Below are positions 42,280 to 51,541 of a stretch of DNA of 64,000 bases, piece by piece. The notes below the pieces were generated by a model, which searched no databases, was not told the origin of the DNA, and saw only the letters and a list, made by a program, of their open reading frames with translations. The DNA is from Bacteroidales bacterium (GTDB lineage Bacteria; Bacteroidota; Bacteroidia; Bacteroidales; UBA932). Positions within the stretch are counted from its first letter, which is position 1; each line of letters begins with the position of its first letter. The position numbers and the translations under genes are program-made. The DNA lies in assembly GCA_017625725.1 (NCBI GenBank), contig JAGAKH010000023.1, forward strand, positions 1 through 64,000, written 5' to 3'.

Positions 42280-43281
42280 ATGTTTATAGTAAGCAATTAT
42301 CTGTTGGCAGTAGTATTCTGCTTCATCACCATGCTTTGCTGGGGTTCATGGGGCAATACCCAGAAGATGGCGGCAAAGAGCTGGAGATACGAACTCTTCT
42401 ACTGGGACTATGTGATCGGAATGCTTGTATTCGCACTTCTGATAGCTTTCACAATGGGAAGTTTCGGTACAGAAGGTCGTCCGTTCCTTCAGGACATCGC
42501 CCAGGTATCAGCTAAGAACGTGGGAAGCATCATCCTTGGCGGTGTGATCTTCAATGCTTCCAATATTCTTCTTTCAGCATCGACTTCAATCGCAGGAATG
42601 GCTGTTGCCTTTCCTCTCGGTGTCGGTATCTCTCTTGTTCTCGGAACAATCGTCAACTATATCGGTGCACCGAAGGGTGATCCTGTTACTCTGTTCATCG
42701 GTGTGGCCCTGATCGTGGTTGCCATCATCTGCAACGGTATCGCATCCGGTAAGCTTCAGAAGGATGAGAAGGCAGGAGCCAACAAGGGAATCATCCTGGC
42801 AGTTGTGGCAGGAACTCTGATGGCATTCTTCTACAGATTCGTGGCAGCAGCCATGGACCTTGACAATTTTGCAGCACCGGCTGCAGGCAAGGCTACTCCT
42901 TACACTGCAATCGTCATCTTCTCACTTGGCGTTCTTGCCAGCAACTTCATATTCAACACATTCGTGATGAAGAAGCCGTTTGTGGGCGAGCCGGTTTCTT
43001 ACAGCGAGTATTTCAAAGGCAACGCCAAGACCCATCTTGTAGGTATGCTCGGCGGTGCAATCTGGTGTCTCGGAACAGCATTCAGCTACATCGCATCCGG
43101 AAAGGCCGGTGCAGCCATCAGCTATGCTCTCGGTCAGGGAGCTCCTATGATAGCAGCGATCTGGGGAGTATTCATCTGGAAGGAGTTCAAGGGTGCATCC
43201 AAAGGTGTATATGGCCTTCTCGGAGTGATGTTCTGCCTCTTTGTTGCAGGTCTGGCATTCATAATCATTTCAGGAAATTAA
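42280..43281 (+). CDS. GRP/DMT-superfamily sugar transporter (probable ribose permease)
   Basis: This inner-membrane protein of 333 residues has ten hydrophobic segments and the N-terminal CWGSWGNTQK motif typical of the glucose/ribose porter (GRP) and ureide-permease-like branch of the drug/metabolite transporter superfamily. A C-terminal SYALGQGAPMIAAIWGVFIWKEF segment is also characteristic. Its place between ribokinase and glycosidase genes makes ribose or a related pentose the likely substrate, and its role resembles RusT-type transporters of Bacteroides only by context. Confidence 0.85.
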   Translation: MFIVSNYLLAVVFCFITMLCWGSWGNTQKMAAKSWRYELFYWDYVIGMLVFALLIAFTMGSFGTEGRPFLQDIAQVSAKNVGSIILGGVIFNASNILLSASTSIAGMAVAFPLGVGISLVLGTIVNYIGAPKGDPVTLFIGVALIVVAIICNGIASGKLQKDEKAGANKGIILAVVAGTLMAFFYRFVAAAMDLDNFAAPAAGKATPYTAIVIFSLGVLASNFIFNTFVMKKPFVGEPVSYSEYFKGNAKTHLVGMLGGAIWCLGTAFSYIASGKAGAAISYALGQGAPMIAAIWGVFIWKEFKGASKGVYGLLGVMFCLFVAGLAFIIISGN

Positions 43282-43287
43282 GATATA

Positions 43288-44847
43288 ATGAAGATATTAG
43301 GACTATTATTGATGTCTTCTCTGCTTCTGTCTTCCATGGGATGCACAGCGGAAGATATCCAGCAGGAAGGAGGTTATGAGCTTACTGACCTGGAGCCGAT
43401 AACTGTCAGCAGGATAGCGAAGACAGAAGAGGGCAAGCCATATCTGGAAGTGGATGGAAAACCTTTCCCTGTGTATGGAGCTCAGATCAGAGTGGATATC
43501 TTCAAGTCTGTGGACAAGCTGAGCAGGCAGGAGATAGAAAGCTATTTCGCCACAGCACAGGATCTGGGTATCAATTCTGTCCAGGTCTCATATCCTTGGG
43601 CTTTTCTTGAGCCAAAGAAGGACCAGTGGCAGTTTGAGGAAATCGATATGATCCTTGAATTCGCCAATAAATATGACCTTAAGGTCGAACTTCTCTGGTT
43701 CAGTACGAATATGATCGGTGATACATATTCATGGCTTGTTCCTTTATACATTCTTCAGGAGCCTTCGATCCGTCTCAAACGAGAGGGTGATGCCGGCTGG
43801 CACGGACTCTACGGTTATACCTATTCGCTTCAGATGCATGATGCATGGGTGCTTGAACGTGAAGTGAATGCCGTGTCGGTTCTCTTCTCGCACATCCGCG
43901 AATGGGACAATGCCAACGGCAACCGTCATCCTGTCATAACCTGTCAGGTCCATAATGAGCCTGATGCTCTTGTGAGATGGAGACTTGATGAAAAGAAGAT
44001 CTCGCACAAGGACAGAACGATGCTGACCAAGAAGGAAGCCTGGGACATGACCCTTGAGCCGCTTACTACTGTAGGAATAGCAATTCAGAACAGTCACTAC
44101 AAGGTGGCTACCAGAACGAATGTCATTTCCGGTGACGGCGTGAACGACTTCCCTCAGACTCCGGGAATTTCACCGAAGGATGTATATGCCCTCCAGGGTA
44201 TAGACTTCGTCAGCTTCGACCCATATAAGGAGCATGTGAATGAAATCGCCTACGAGGTAAGTCAGTATGCGTCGCTTCCGGGCAACTATCCGTTGATAGC
44301 AGAGAATCGAGGTAATTTCGCCAATACGGCGAGCCTGATGCTTGTGGCATCTGCTCTCGGCGGAGGTTATGACATCTATGACCTTGCTACCAGCCGTTAC
44401 ATCACATCCAACAGCAAGCCTCCTTTTGACTCAGAAGGTATCTACTATCAGGATCTCACACCGAAGCCTCATGTGCCTCAGGTAAAGATGCTTCTGAAGG
44501 GACTTGTGGGTGCGGCTGAAGACGTCGCCCTGACCTCGACGGATAATTTCGCGGCCTTCAACATCAGGACCGACTATCCGGAAAAGGAACTCTCCCAGAC
44601 CATAAGGACAACAGGGGCGGAACTCGCATTCAGGACATCAAAGGGAGCATTGGCCTTCGTGCTTGACAGAGGTGACGAACTGGTTGCTTATGCCACCGAG
44701 GACTCTGAACTGACTGTCGGAAACGGAACAGTGACAGGAGGCAACAGCATAACGCTCAAGGCTGGTCAGATCTATCGTCTGGAGTTCAGGTCTTCAGGCA
44801 GACTGACAAGCACTGTGAAAAATAACATTGGAACTATATTTAACTAA
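43288..44847 (+). CDS. Clan GH-A glycoside hydrolase-like lipoprotein (GH35/42-like with DUF4978-type C-terminus)
   Basis: This 519-residue lipoprotein (cysteine 19) starts with the beta-galactosidase-like motif LEVDGKPFPVYGAQIR and has a TIM barrel. The acid/base candidate is Glu224 in VHNEPD and the nucleophile candidate is Glu339 in IAENRGN, the paired glutamates of clan GH-A. A C-terminal beta domain (about 400-519) resembles DUF4978. It lies 6 nt after the transporter gene and 3 nt before susC. A paralogue follows susD at 50043. Together they probably release the terminal sugar (ribose or a ribosyl unit, by context) at the cell surface. Confidence 0.82.
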   Translation: MKILGLLLMSSLLLSSMGCTAEDIQQEGGYELTDLEPITVSRIAKTEEGKPYLEVDGKPFPVYGAQIRVDIFKSVDKLSRQEIESYFATAQDLGINSVQVSYPWAFLEPKKDQWQFEEIDMILEFANKYDLKVELLWFSTNMIGDTYSWLVPLYILQEPSIRLKREGDAGWHGLYGYTYSLQMHDAWVLEREVNAVSVLFSHIREWDNANGNRHPVITCQVHNEPDALVRWRLDEKKISHKDRTMLTKKEAWDMTLEPLTTVGIAIQNSHYKVATRTNVISGDGVNDFPQTPGISPKDVYALQGIDFVSFDPYKEHVNEIAYEVSQYASLPGNYPLIAENRGNFANTASLMLVASALGGGYDIYDLATSRYITSNSKPPFDSEGIYYQDLTPKPHVPQVKMLLKGLVGAAEDVALTSTDNFAAFNIRTDYPEKELSQTIRTTGAELAFRTSKGALAFVLDRGDELVAYATEDSELTVGNGTVTGGNSITLKAGQIYRLEFRSSGRLTSTVKNNIGTIFN

Positions 44848-44850
44848 CTT

Positions 44851-47800
44851 ATGAGACATTCTGGCAAATCAATTGTCATGGTTCTTGCTGCCATCTTTTT
44901 GTGCATCAATTCGTTTGCACAGCAGAGGGTTTCAGGAACGGTGACAGATCTTCAGGGGGCCGGGCTTCCTGGAGTTTCAGTGGTAGGAACACTGAATGGC
45001 AGTACGACAGGTGCAGTTACGGATAACAATGGAAAATATACCGTATCGGTAGATCCGGGTTCTTCTATTGTCTTCAGCTGCATCGGTTATGATACGCTGA
45101 CTGAAGCAGTGGGCAGCAGGGCTGTTATCAATGTATCCCTTACGGAAGACATTGAAATGGTGGAGGAGTCTGTTGTTGTCGGATTCGCGACGCAGAAAAA
45201 GATCAACCTCACCGGTTCGGTAACTACTGTGGATTCCGATCAGATTGAAAACGTACCTGTAAGAAATGCGGTTCTTGCCCTTCAGGGACAGGTTCCCGGA
45301 TTGAACATCAAGCAGACCAGCGGTCAGATGGGACACAATCCTTCCATCAATCTGCGAGGTGTGGGTACTATCGGTGAAGGCTCTTCAGGAGCTGTTCTCG
45401 TTCTGATCGACGGTATGGAAGGCGACCTCTTCAGCCTTAACCCTCAGGACATCGAGAGCATCTCCGTCCTTAAGGATGCCGCAGCTTCTTCCATCTATGG
45501 ATCAAGGGCACCTTTCGGAGTGATACTCGTGACAACCAAGAAGGGTAAGGAAGGAAAGATGCAGGTCAACTACAACAACAATTTCCGCTTCAACTCCCCT
45601 CTGAATCTTCCTTCATCGGCAGATTCTTATTCATGGGCACTCTATTTCAATGAGGCTGCAAACAATGACGGAAATGCGGATGACATTTCTCCGGCACGTC
45701 TGCAGAGAATCAAGGATTATCAGGACGGAGTCATTTCCTATAATACTATACCTGTCGGAAACCAGTGGGGAACGGCCTACACCGAGGGAAATGACAACAT
45801 CGACTATTATGATGTGTTCTTCAAGGATCTGACTACTGCCCAGGAGCACAATCTCAGCATCTCTGGAGGAAACAAGACCATTAATTACTACATTTCCGGC
45901 AACTACATGAAGGAAGACGGACTCTTCTCCTTCGAGGATGTCAATCTTGACGGAATGTCGAGGATGAATGTGGCAGGAAAGGTCGAGGCACGTCCTAAGG
46001 ACTGGCTCACAGTAAGCTACAGCTCAAGGTTCATCAAGGAAGATTATTTCGAGCCTTCTGCACTTTCTTATGCCGGCGATAATGAGGGACGTAACATCCT
46101 GTGGTACTTCGGACAGTATCTATGGCCGGTTGCTCCGCTTTATGACCCTAACGGAATCCTCTTCAATGACCTCGCCCTGAGATTCAGCCGCGGTGGTACC
46201 AGATCGACTTCCAACATTTCATCAATCCACCAGTTCAATTTTGTTCTGGAGCCAGTGAAGGGATGGAGGATCGTAGGAGATGCCAACTACCGTTATCGTT
46301 CATATTATAACACAGTGGTTGACAAGACAGTATGGCAGACATGTATCGACGGTGTATCCAAAGGCTCTGTGTGGGATGACCATTCAGGTGTTTCAAACAG
46401 CGTGGGCAGAAACCAGTATACCAACCTCAATCTCTACACAGACTACGAAAAGAATCTCTCCGGTCACTATTTCAAGGTAATGGCTGGTGCTCAGGCTGAG
46501 ATGTATCATGTGGACAACACCTATGCAAGGAAGGAAGGTCTCATCGTACCTTCAATCCCTACTATCGACACTTCATCAGGCCTCTACAATGGTGAGGAAG
46601 TGTCTCCGATTGTAGGAGGTGGTTCAAGCTCATGGAGGACCCTCGGATTCTTCGGCCGTATCAACTATAACTACAAGGAGCGTTACCTTCTCGAGGCCAA
46701 CCTCAGATATGACGGTTCCTCACGTTTTGCGGCTGATAAGCGTTGGGGTCTTTTCCCTTCTGTATCAGTTGGTTACAACATCGCAAAGGAGCCTTACTTC
46801 GAGCCTCTTGCAGATTATGTAAGCGTGTTGAAACTCAGGGCTTCATACGGATCCCTCGGTAACCAGAACACACATTCTTATTATCCGACCTTCGAACTAA
46901 TGGGCTTCGCCAATTCTGCAGGCAACTGGCTTATCAACGGCAGCAAGCCTAACATCGCATGGCCGGCAAGCCTTATAAGCAAGCTTCTGACCTGGGAGAA
47001 GATCAAGTCATGGAATGTCGGACTCGACTTCGCCGCTTTCCAGAACAGACTCACCGGATCGGTTGAAGGCTTTGTCCGCAGGACAGAAGACATGATCGGA
47101 CCTGCAGATGAACTTCCAGTAATCCTCGGTACATCGGTTCCTAAGACCAATAACACTGACCTTGTCTCAAAGGGATTCGAACTTGAAATCGCATGGAATG
47201 ACAGGGCATTCGGAGAACTTGACTACGGTGTACGCTTCGTCCTTTCAGATGCAGTGACCACAGTGACAAAATACTCAAATCCGTCAAAGACCCTCGGAAC
47301 ATATTACGAAGGCATGACCCTGGGTGACTTCTACGGATACGAGTCAATCGGTATCGCCAGGACAGATGACGAGATGCTCGAACACCTCATCACCATTCCT
47401 AACGGCGGTCAGAATGCAATCGGACAGAATTGGCAGGCGGGTGACATCATGTACAGAGATCTCAACGGTGACGGAAAGATCGACTCAGGTTCATGGACTA
47501 CAGATGACCACGGTGACCTCAGAATCATCGGTAACAGCACTCCAAGATATAACTTCGGTCTCGACCTGAATCTTGCTTGGAGAGGAATCGATTTGAGAGT
47601 CTTCCTGCAGGGTGTCGGAAAACGCGACTTCTTCCAGCATGGTAAATACTTCTTCGGAAGCTGCGGATGGAGCAAATGGGGAACAATGGTTCTCGACCAG
47701 CATCTTGATTACTTCCGTAATGATGAGGACAATCCTCTCGGACTTAACCTTGACAGCTACTATCCGAGACCTTACCTTGATACAGAAAAGAACGTCCAGT

Positions 47801-48051
47801 GGCAGACCCTTTATGTTCAGGATGCCTCTTATATAAGACTCAAGAACCTGCAGATCGGTTATACCTTCCCTGACAAGTGGATGAACAAGGTGGGAATCCA
47901 GAATCTCAGAGTATATCTGTCTGGAGAGAACCTTCTTACATTTACAAGGATGTCGGATCTTTTCGATCCTGAGACAATCGGTGAGAACGAGACCGGTAAT
48001 GTTTATCCTCTTCACAGGACATGTTCGTTCGGTCTGAGTGTTACATTCTAA
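44851..48051 (+). CDS. SusC/RagA-like TonB-dependent receptor
   Basis: This 1066-residue outer-membrane receptor is complete. Signal peptide about 1-24 (ends FAQQ), carboxypeptidase-regulatory-like domain about 25-103, TonB-box-like segment at 108-116 (VVVGFATQK), plug (about 120-230) and a C-terminal barrel ending in an aromatic residue (SVTF). It imports substrate bound by the SusD encoded 17 nt downstream. It provides the reference for judging the truncated receptor at 149. Confidence 0.97.
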   Translation: MRHSGKSIVMVLAAIFLCINSFAQQRVSGTVTDLQGAGLPGVSVVGTLNGSTTGAVTDNNGKYTVSVDPGSSIVFSCIGYDTLTEAVGSRAVINVSLTEDIEMVEESVVVGFATQKKINLTGSVTTVDSDQIENVPVRNAVLALQGQVPGLNIKQTSGQMGHNPSINLRGVGTIGEGSSGAVLVLIDGMEGDLFSLNPQDIESISVLKDAAASSIYGSRAPFGVILVTTKKGKEGKMQVNYNNNFRFNSPLNLPSSADSYSWALYFNEAANNDGNADDISPARLQRIKDYQDGVISYNTIPVGNQWGTAYTEGNDNIDYYDVFFKDLTTAQEHNLSISGGNKTINYYISGNYMKEDGLFSFEDVNLDGMSRMNVAGKVEARPKDWLTVSYSSRFIKEDYFEPSALSYAGDNEGRNILWYFGQYLWPVAPLYDPNGILFNDLALRFSRGGTRSTSNISSIHQFNFVLEPVKGWRIVGDANYRYRSYYNTVVDKTVWQTCIDGVSKGSVWDDHSGVSNSVGRNQYTNLNLYTDYEKNLSGHYFKVMAGAQAEMYHVDNTYARKEGLIVPSIPTIDTSSGLYNGEEVSPIVGGGSSSWRTLGFFGRINYNYKERYLLEANLRYDGSSRFAADKRWGLFPSVSVGYNIAKEPYFEPLADYVSVLKLRASYGSLGNQNTHSYYPTFELMGFANSAGNWLINGSKPNIAWPASLISKLLTWEKIKSWNVGLDFAAFQNRLTGSVEGFVRRTEDMIGPADELPVILGTSVPKTNNTDLVSKGFELEIAWNDRAFGELDYGVRFVLSDAVTTVTKYSNPSKTLGTYYEGMTLGDFYGYESIGIARTDDEMLEHLITIPNGGQNAIGQNWQAGDIMYRDLNGDGKIDSGSWTTDDHGDLRIIGNSTPRYNFGLDLNLAWRGIDLRVFLQGVGKRDFFQHGKYFFGSCGWSKWGTMVLDQHLDYFRNDEDNPLGLNLDSYYPRPYLDTEKNVQWQTLYVQDASYIRLKNLQIGYTFPDKWMNKVGIQNLRVYLSGENLLTFTRMSDLFDPETIGENETGNVYPLHRTCSFGLSVTF

Positions 48052-48068
48052 GAAAGATTGAAAAGAGT

Positions 48069-50039
48069 ATGAAAAAGATATTGAAATATATTCTTGGCAT
48101 TTCCGCAGCCTCTGTCATGGCTATGGGATGCGATGCGTTCCTGGATCTGGAACCGGAATCAGCTCTCTCTCCTGAGCAGTATCTTACTACCGAGGATAAT
48201 GTGGCTGCCTACGTGACGGATCTATACAATACGATGGGAGTTCATGGAACTACCAGCTGGGGAACATGGAAGAATGATGCCCACACCGACAATATGGCCT
48301 ATGCCAACCCTAGCGATGCATTCGCACCAGGTTATTGGAAGGTGGGACAGACCGGCGGAAGCTACGGCTTTACCGAAATCTACCGCTGCAACTATTTCTT
48401 TGACAATGTCCTCGAACAGTTTGAGGCCGGGAAGATCACCGGTATTGCAGCCAATGTCCGTCATTATATCGGTGAGGTGTATTTCTTCAGGGCATGGTGC
48501 TATTTCCAGAAACTTCAGTCTCTCGGAGATTTCCCTATAGTGAAGAATATCCTTCCGGATGATCTTGAGACACTCAAGGCTGCCAGTGTTCGTCAGCCAA
48601 GAAATGAGGTTGCAAGATTCATTCTTGAGGACCTTGACACAGCAATCGAGTATATGCTTGACAACGCCCCTCGAGGAGGTCGTAACAGGGTGTCAAAGGA
48701 TGCGGCAAGAATGCTCAAGTCAAGGGTTGCCCTTTATGAAGGAACCTGGCTCAAGTATTTCAAGGGAACGGCAATGGTACCGGGATCAGCAGACTGGCCA
48801 GGAAAGGCAAGTCATCCAGATTATGTATTCCCTGCCGGAAGCATTGATGCGGAAATCGAGTTCTTCCTTGACGAATGCATGAAGGAGTCTAAGATCATCG
48901 CCGACAAATATCCGCTTGTTCAGAACACAGGCGTATTCCAGAGCTCGGCATCTGAACCATCCAATCCTTATTTCGACATGTTCGGAGCATCGGATATGTC
49001 TCCATACAAGGAAGTGATCCTTTGGAAGTCATACAGCGTGTCTGAAGGTGTGACCAACTCAGTAGTGGAGTTTGCATCGGCTTCCAATCAGGGTTACGGC
49101 CTGACAAAGAGTATGGTGGAGGCTTTTGTGATGAAGAACGGACTCCCTATCTATGCAAGTGGAAGCGGATATCCTGGTGATGCCGACCTTCTCAGAATTA
49201 CAGAGGGACGTGATCCGCGTGCCGAGATATTCATAAAGAAGCCGGGCGATGTGAACCTCCACAGCGAAGGTGGTCCGGAGTCGTTTATGGTTGAACCATG
49301 GCCGTATGTTACAAGCGGTACAGCTTCCATGAAGTATACTACAGGATACACAAGCAGAAAGGGACTTAACTTCGACGGAGCTCAGTCTGTAAGGGACAAG
49401 AGTGTCGTAGGTTCCATCATCTTCAGAGCTACGGAGGCTTATCTCAATTACATGGAGGCTTGCTACGAGAAGACAGGAGCTATAGACTCTGATGCTCAGA
49501 AATATTGGAATGCGATCAGAGACCGTTCCGGCCTTCCAAGCTATCAGATCACCATCGACAACACCGATATGGACATTGAAAAGGAAAACGACTGGGGTGC
49601 ATGGTCAGCAGGACAGGTTGTGGATCCGGTGCTTTTCAACATCCGTCGTGAGCGTCGTTGCGAACTTATGGCAGAAGGTTTCCGTCCAGCCGATGTACGC
49701 AGATGGAGGGCTATGGATCAGATGATAGACACCCCATGGCATCCTCTCGGAGTGAATCTCTGGGACAATCTTGCAACAAATCCTGACTTCCTTGCAAGAA
49801 ACAACAACTCGCTTAAAGAGAACGAGAACATCTCCCCAAGGGATTTCAGCAAATATCTTGCACCATATCATGTGCTTTCAAACAACAGGGTATATGACGG
49901 ATATCGTTGGAAGATGGCTCATTATCTGGATCCTATAGCAGTTCAGCACTTCCTCATTACCGGAAACGGTGAAGTTACTGAATCATCTCTATATCAGAAT
50001 CCGGGATGGCCTCAGCAGGCAGGAATGGGAGCTGAATAA
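48069..50039 (+). CDS. SusD/RagB-like nutrient-binding outer-membrane lipoprotein
   Basis: The start is placed at ATG 48069 (MKKILKYILGISAAS), which gives a lipobox cysteine at residue 21; the longer frame overlaps the end of susC and lacks a signal. The 656-residue protein has the typical FLDLEPES opening, TPR-like helices (EVYFFRAWCYF, NIRRERRCELMAEGFRPADVRRW) and C-terminal QNPGWPQQ. It partners the preceding SusC in binding oligosaccharide or nucleoside-containing substrate. Confidence 0.96.
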   Translation: MKKILKYILGISAASVMAMGCDAFLDLEPESALSPEQYLTTEDNVAAYVTDLYNTMGVHGTTSWGTWKNDAHTDNMAYANPSDAFAPGYWKVGQTGGSYGFTEIYRCNYFFDNVLEQFEAGKITGIAANVRHYIGEVYFFRAWCYFQKLQSLGDFPIVKNILPDDLETLKAASVRQPRNEVARFILEDLDTAIEYMLDNAPRGGRNRVSKDAARMLKSRVALYEGTWLKYFKGTAMVPGSADWPGKASHPDYVFPAGSIDAEIEFFLDECMKESKIIADKYPLVQNTGVFQSSASEPSNPYFDMFGASDMSPYKEVILWKSYSVSEGVTNSVVEFASASNQGYGLTKSMVEAFVMKNGLPIYASGSGYPGDADLLRITEGRDPRAEIFIKKPGDVNLHSEGGPESFMVEPWPYVTSGTASMKYTTGYTSRKGLNFDGAQSVRDKSVVGSIIFRATEAYLNYMEACYEKTGAIDSDAQKYWNAIRDRSGLPSYQITIDNTDMDIEKENDWGAWSAGQVVDPVLFNIRRERRCELMAEGFRPADVRRWRAMDQMIDTPWHPLGVNLWDNLATNPDFLARNNNSLKENENISPRDFSKYLAPYHVLSNNRVYDGYRWKMAHYLDPIAVQHFLITGNGEVTESSLYQNPGWPQQAGMGAE

Positions 50040-50042
50040 TAA

Positions 50043-51521
50043 ATGAAGGAAATGAAAAGATTATACACTCTTCTTGCAGTTCTCGCCTTGATGTTCGCAT
50101 GTTCATCTGCCGAACATCCGGAAAATGAGGGCACTTCTCCAGAGGAAAGACCATATCGTCTTACAGTGGACGGCAAGCCGTTCCTCATGTTGGGAGCTCA
50201 GTTGCGTACAGACTTCTTCCGTCAGCTTGACGGAAGAAGACTGGACCAGCTGGACGACTACTTCTCTCTTGCGGCAGGACTGAACATCACCTGTGTTCAG
50301 GTCCCTGTCGGCTGGAGCGATGTGGAAACCGACTACGACGTCTACTCGGATGAGGTGATAAGGGCATTCATCGACTACTGCGAGAAATATGAAATGAAGC
50401 TGGAAATCCTCTGGTTCGGAAGCTATATGTGCGGATACTCGGTAGAAGGTCATCTTCCTGCCTATGTCGTGGCAGATACAAAGACCTATACTGAACTTAA
50501 TCCTTCTGCAGCCTATAAAGGATGGCAGGGAAAGCAGTTCTATCTGACTCCTGGCAACAAGAAGCTGGTTGAGCGTGAAACCAAGGCCGTGTCGAAGATG
50601 ATGGAGTTCATCTATGAATATGACAAGGAACTCGGTAATCCTCATACGGTGATAGGCATTCAGGTTGAGAATGAGCCGGATATGCTTGCAACCCGTCATA
50701 ACGGAGCACATGGCTATTCTCCTACAGACCTTTGGCCTGGCCTCCTTTATCACATTGATGAGGTGGGAAAGGCTGTCAAGAATGGTCCTTATGATTGCTA
50801 TACCCGTGTCAATCAGACTTGTACATATGACGACTGGGTGTATTGGAGCAAGAAGGTGGCAGAAAGGGATGGAATCGACTATGTCGGCTTCGACCCTTAT
50901 GTGAACGATATTGAGACTGTTGCTGACTGGCTCAGGCAGATTCAGGATATTCCGGGTAACTTCTCTCATATAGCAGAGAACGGAGGAGAGTTCAATAATA
51001 ATGACCTCCTTACACTCAAGGCCCTGATCATGGGCTGTGGATATGAGGTGTTCGAGGTCATCACGACTCCTCATCCAAATCTTGTGGACTGGACACTCAG
51101 GGGTGTGTATAACCCTGATTTCACTCCAAAGGGACATACACAGCGCCTTATAGATGCCTATAAGGTCTTCAAGGATGCCTGGTATGACTTTGCTACGGCA
51201 CCGGTCGGCGACATGCTCGGTTTCAATCTCCAGAACAGTCAGGGAAAAGCTGTGGCAGAAGAGATTCAGACAGCTTCATCACGTAAGGTGAAATGGGCAA
51301 CCACGGACAGAGGAGTAGCCTTTGCTATTGTGGCCAAGGAATATATGACCGTGGGTTCTACCAAGCATGACAAGATAACTCTTGACTTCACTCCGTCCAG
51401 AGTCGAAGCCGGACATTATGACCAGGACGGCAACTGGGTGGTTACTGCAGATGCTGCGTCACGTTTCGGCAACTCCCTTCTGATGATGCAGCCATGCACC
51501 GTATATAGATTATATTTTTAA
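50043..51521 (+). CDS. Clan GH-A glycoside hydrolase-like lipoprotein, paralogue of the 43288 gene
   Basis: This 492-residue lipoprotein (cysteine 20; alternative start 50052) has the same architecture as the gene at 43288: RLTVDGKPFLMLGAQLR opening, acid/base candidate Glu211 in VENEPD and nucleophile candidate Glu312 in IAENGG. The C-terminal beta domain from about residue 385 is similar. The two share the barrel but are diverged, so they may act on different linkages. It lies 3 nt after susD and 20 nt before the BACON-FISUMP gene. Confidence 0.82.
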   Translation: MKEMKRLYTLLAVLALMFACSSAEHPENEGTSPEERPYRLTVDGKPFLMLGAQLRTDFFRQLDGRRLDQLDDYFSLAAGLNITCVQVPVGWSDVETDYDVYSDEVIRAFIDYCEKYEMKLEILWFGSYMCGYSVEGHLPAYVVADTKTYTELNPSAAYKGWQGKQFYLTPGNKKLVERETKAVSKMMEFIYEYDKELGNPHTVIGIQVENEPDMLATRHNGAHGYSPTDLWPGLLYHIDEVGKAVKNGPYDCYTRVNQTCTYDDWVYWSKKVAERDGIDYVGFDPYVNDIETVADWLRQIQDIPGNFSHIAENGGEFNNNDLLTLKALIMGCGYEVFEVITTPHPNLVDWTLRGVYNPDFTPKGHTQRLIDAYKVFKDAWYDFATAPVGDMLGFNLQNSQGKAVAEEIQTASSRKVKWATTDRGVAFAIVAKEYMTVGSTKHDKITLDFTPSRVEAGHYDQDGNWVVTADAASRFGNSLLMMQPCTVYRLYF

Positions 51522-51541
51522 CACCAAACAATAATATCATT

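Noticed and set aside
48021..48068. Longer N-terminus of the second SusD
   Set aside because: It overlaps the end of susC and hides the lipoprotein signal, which starts at 48069.
50103..51137. 344-codon minus-strand reading frame opposite the second GH-A gene
   Set aside because: No recognisable domain, no start context, and it lies fully antisense to a clear lipoprotein enzyme.
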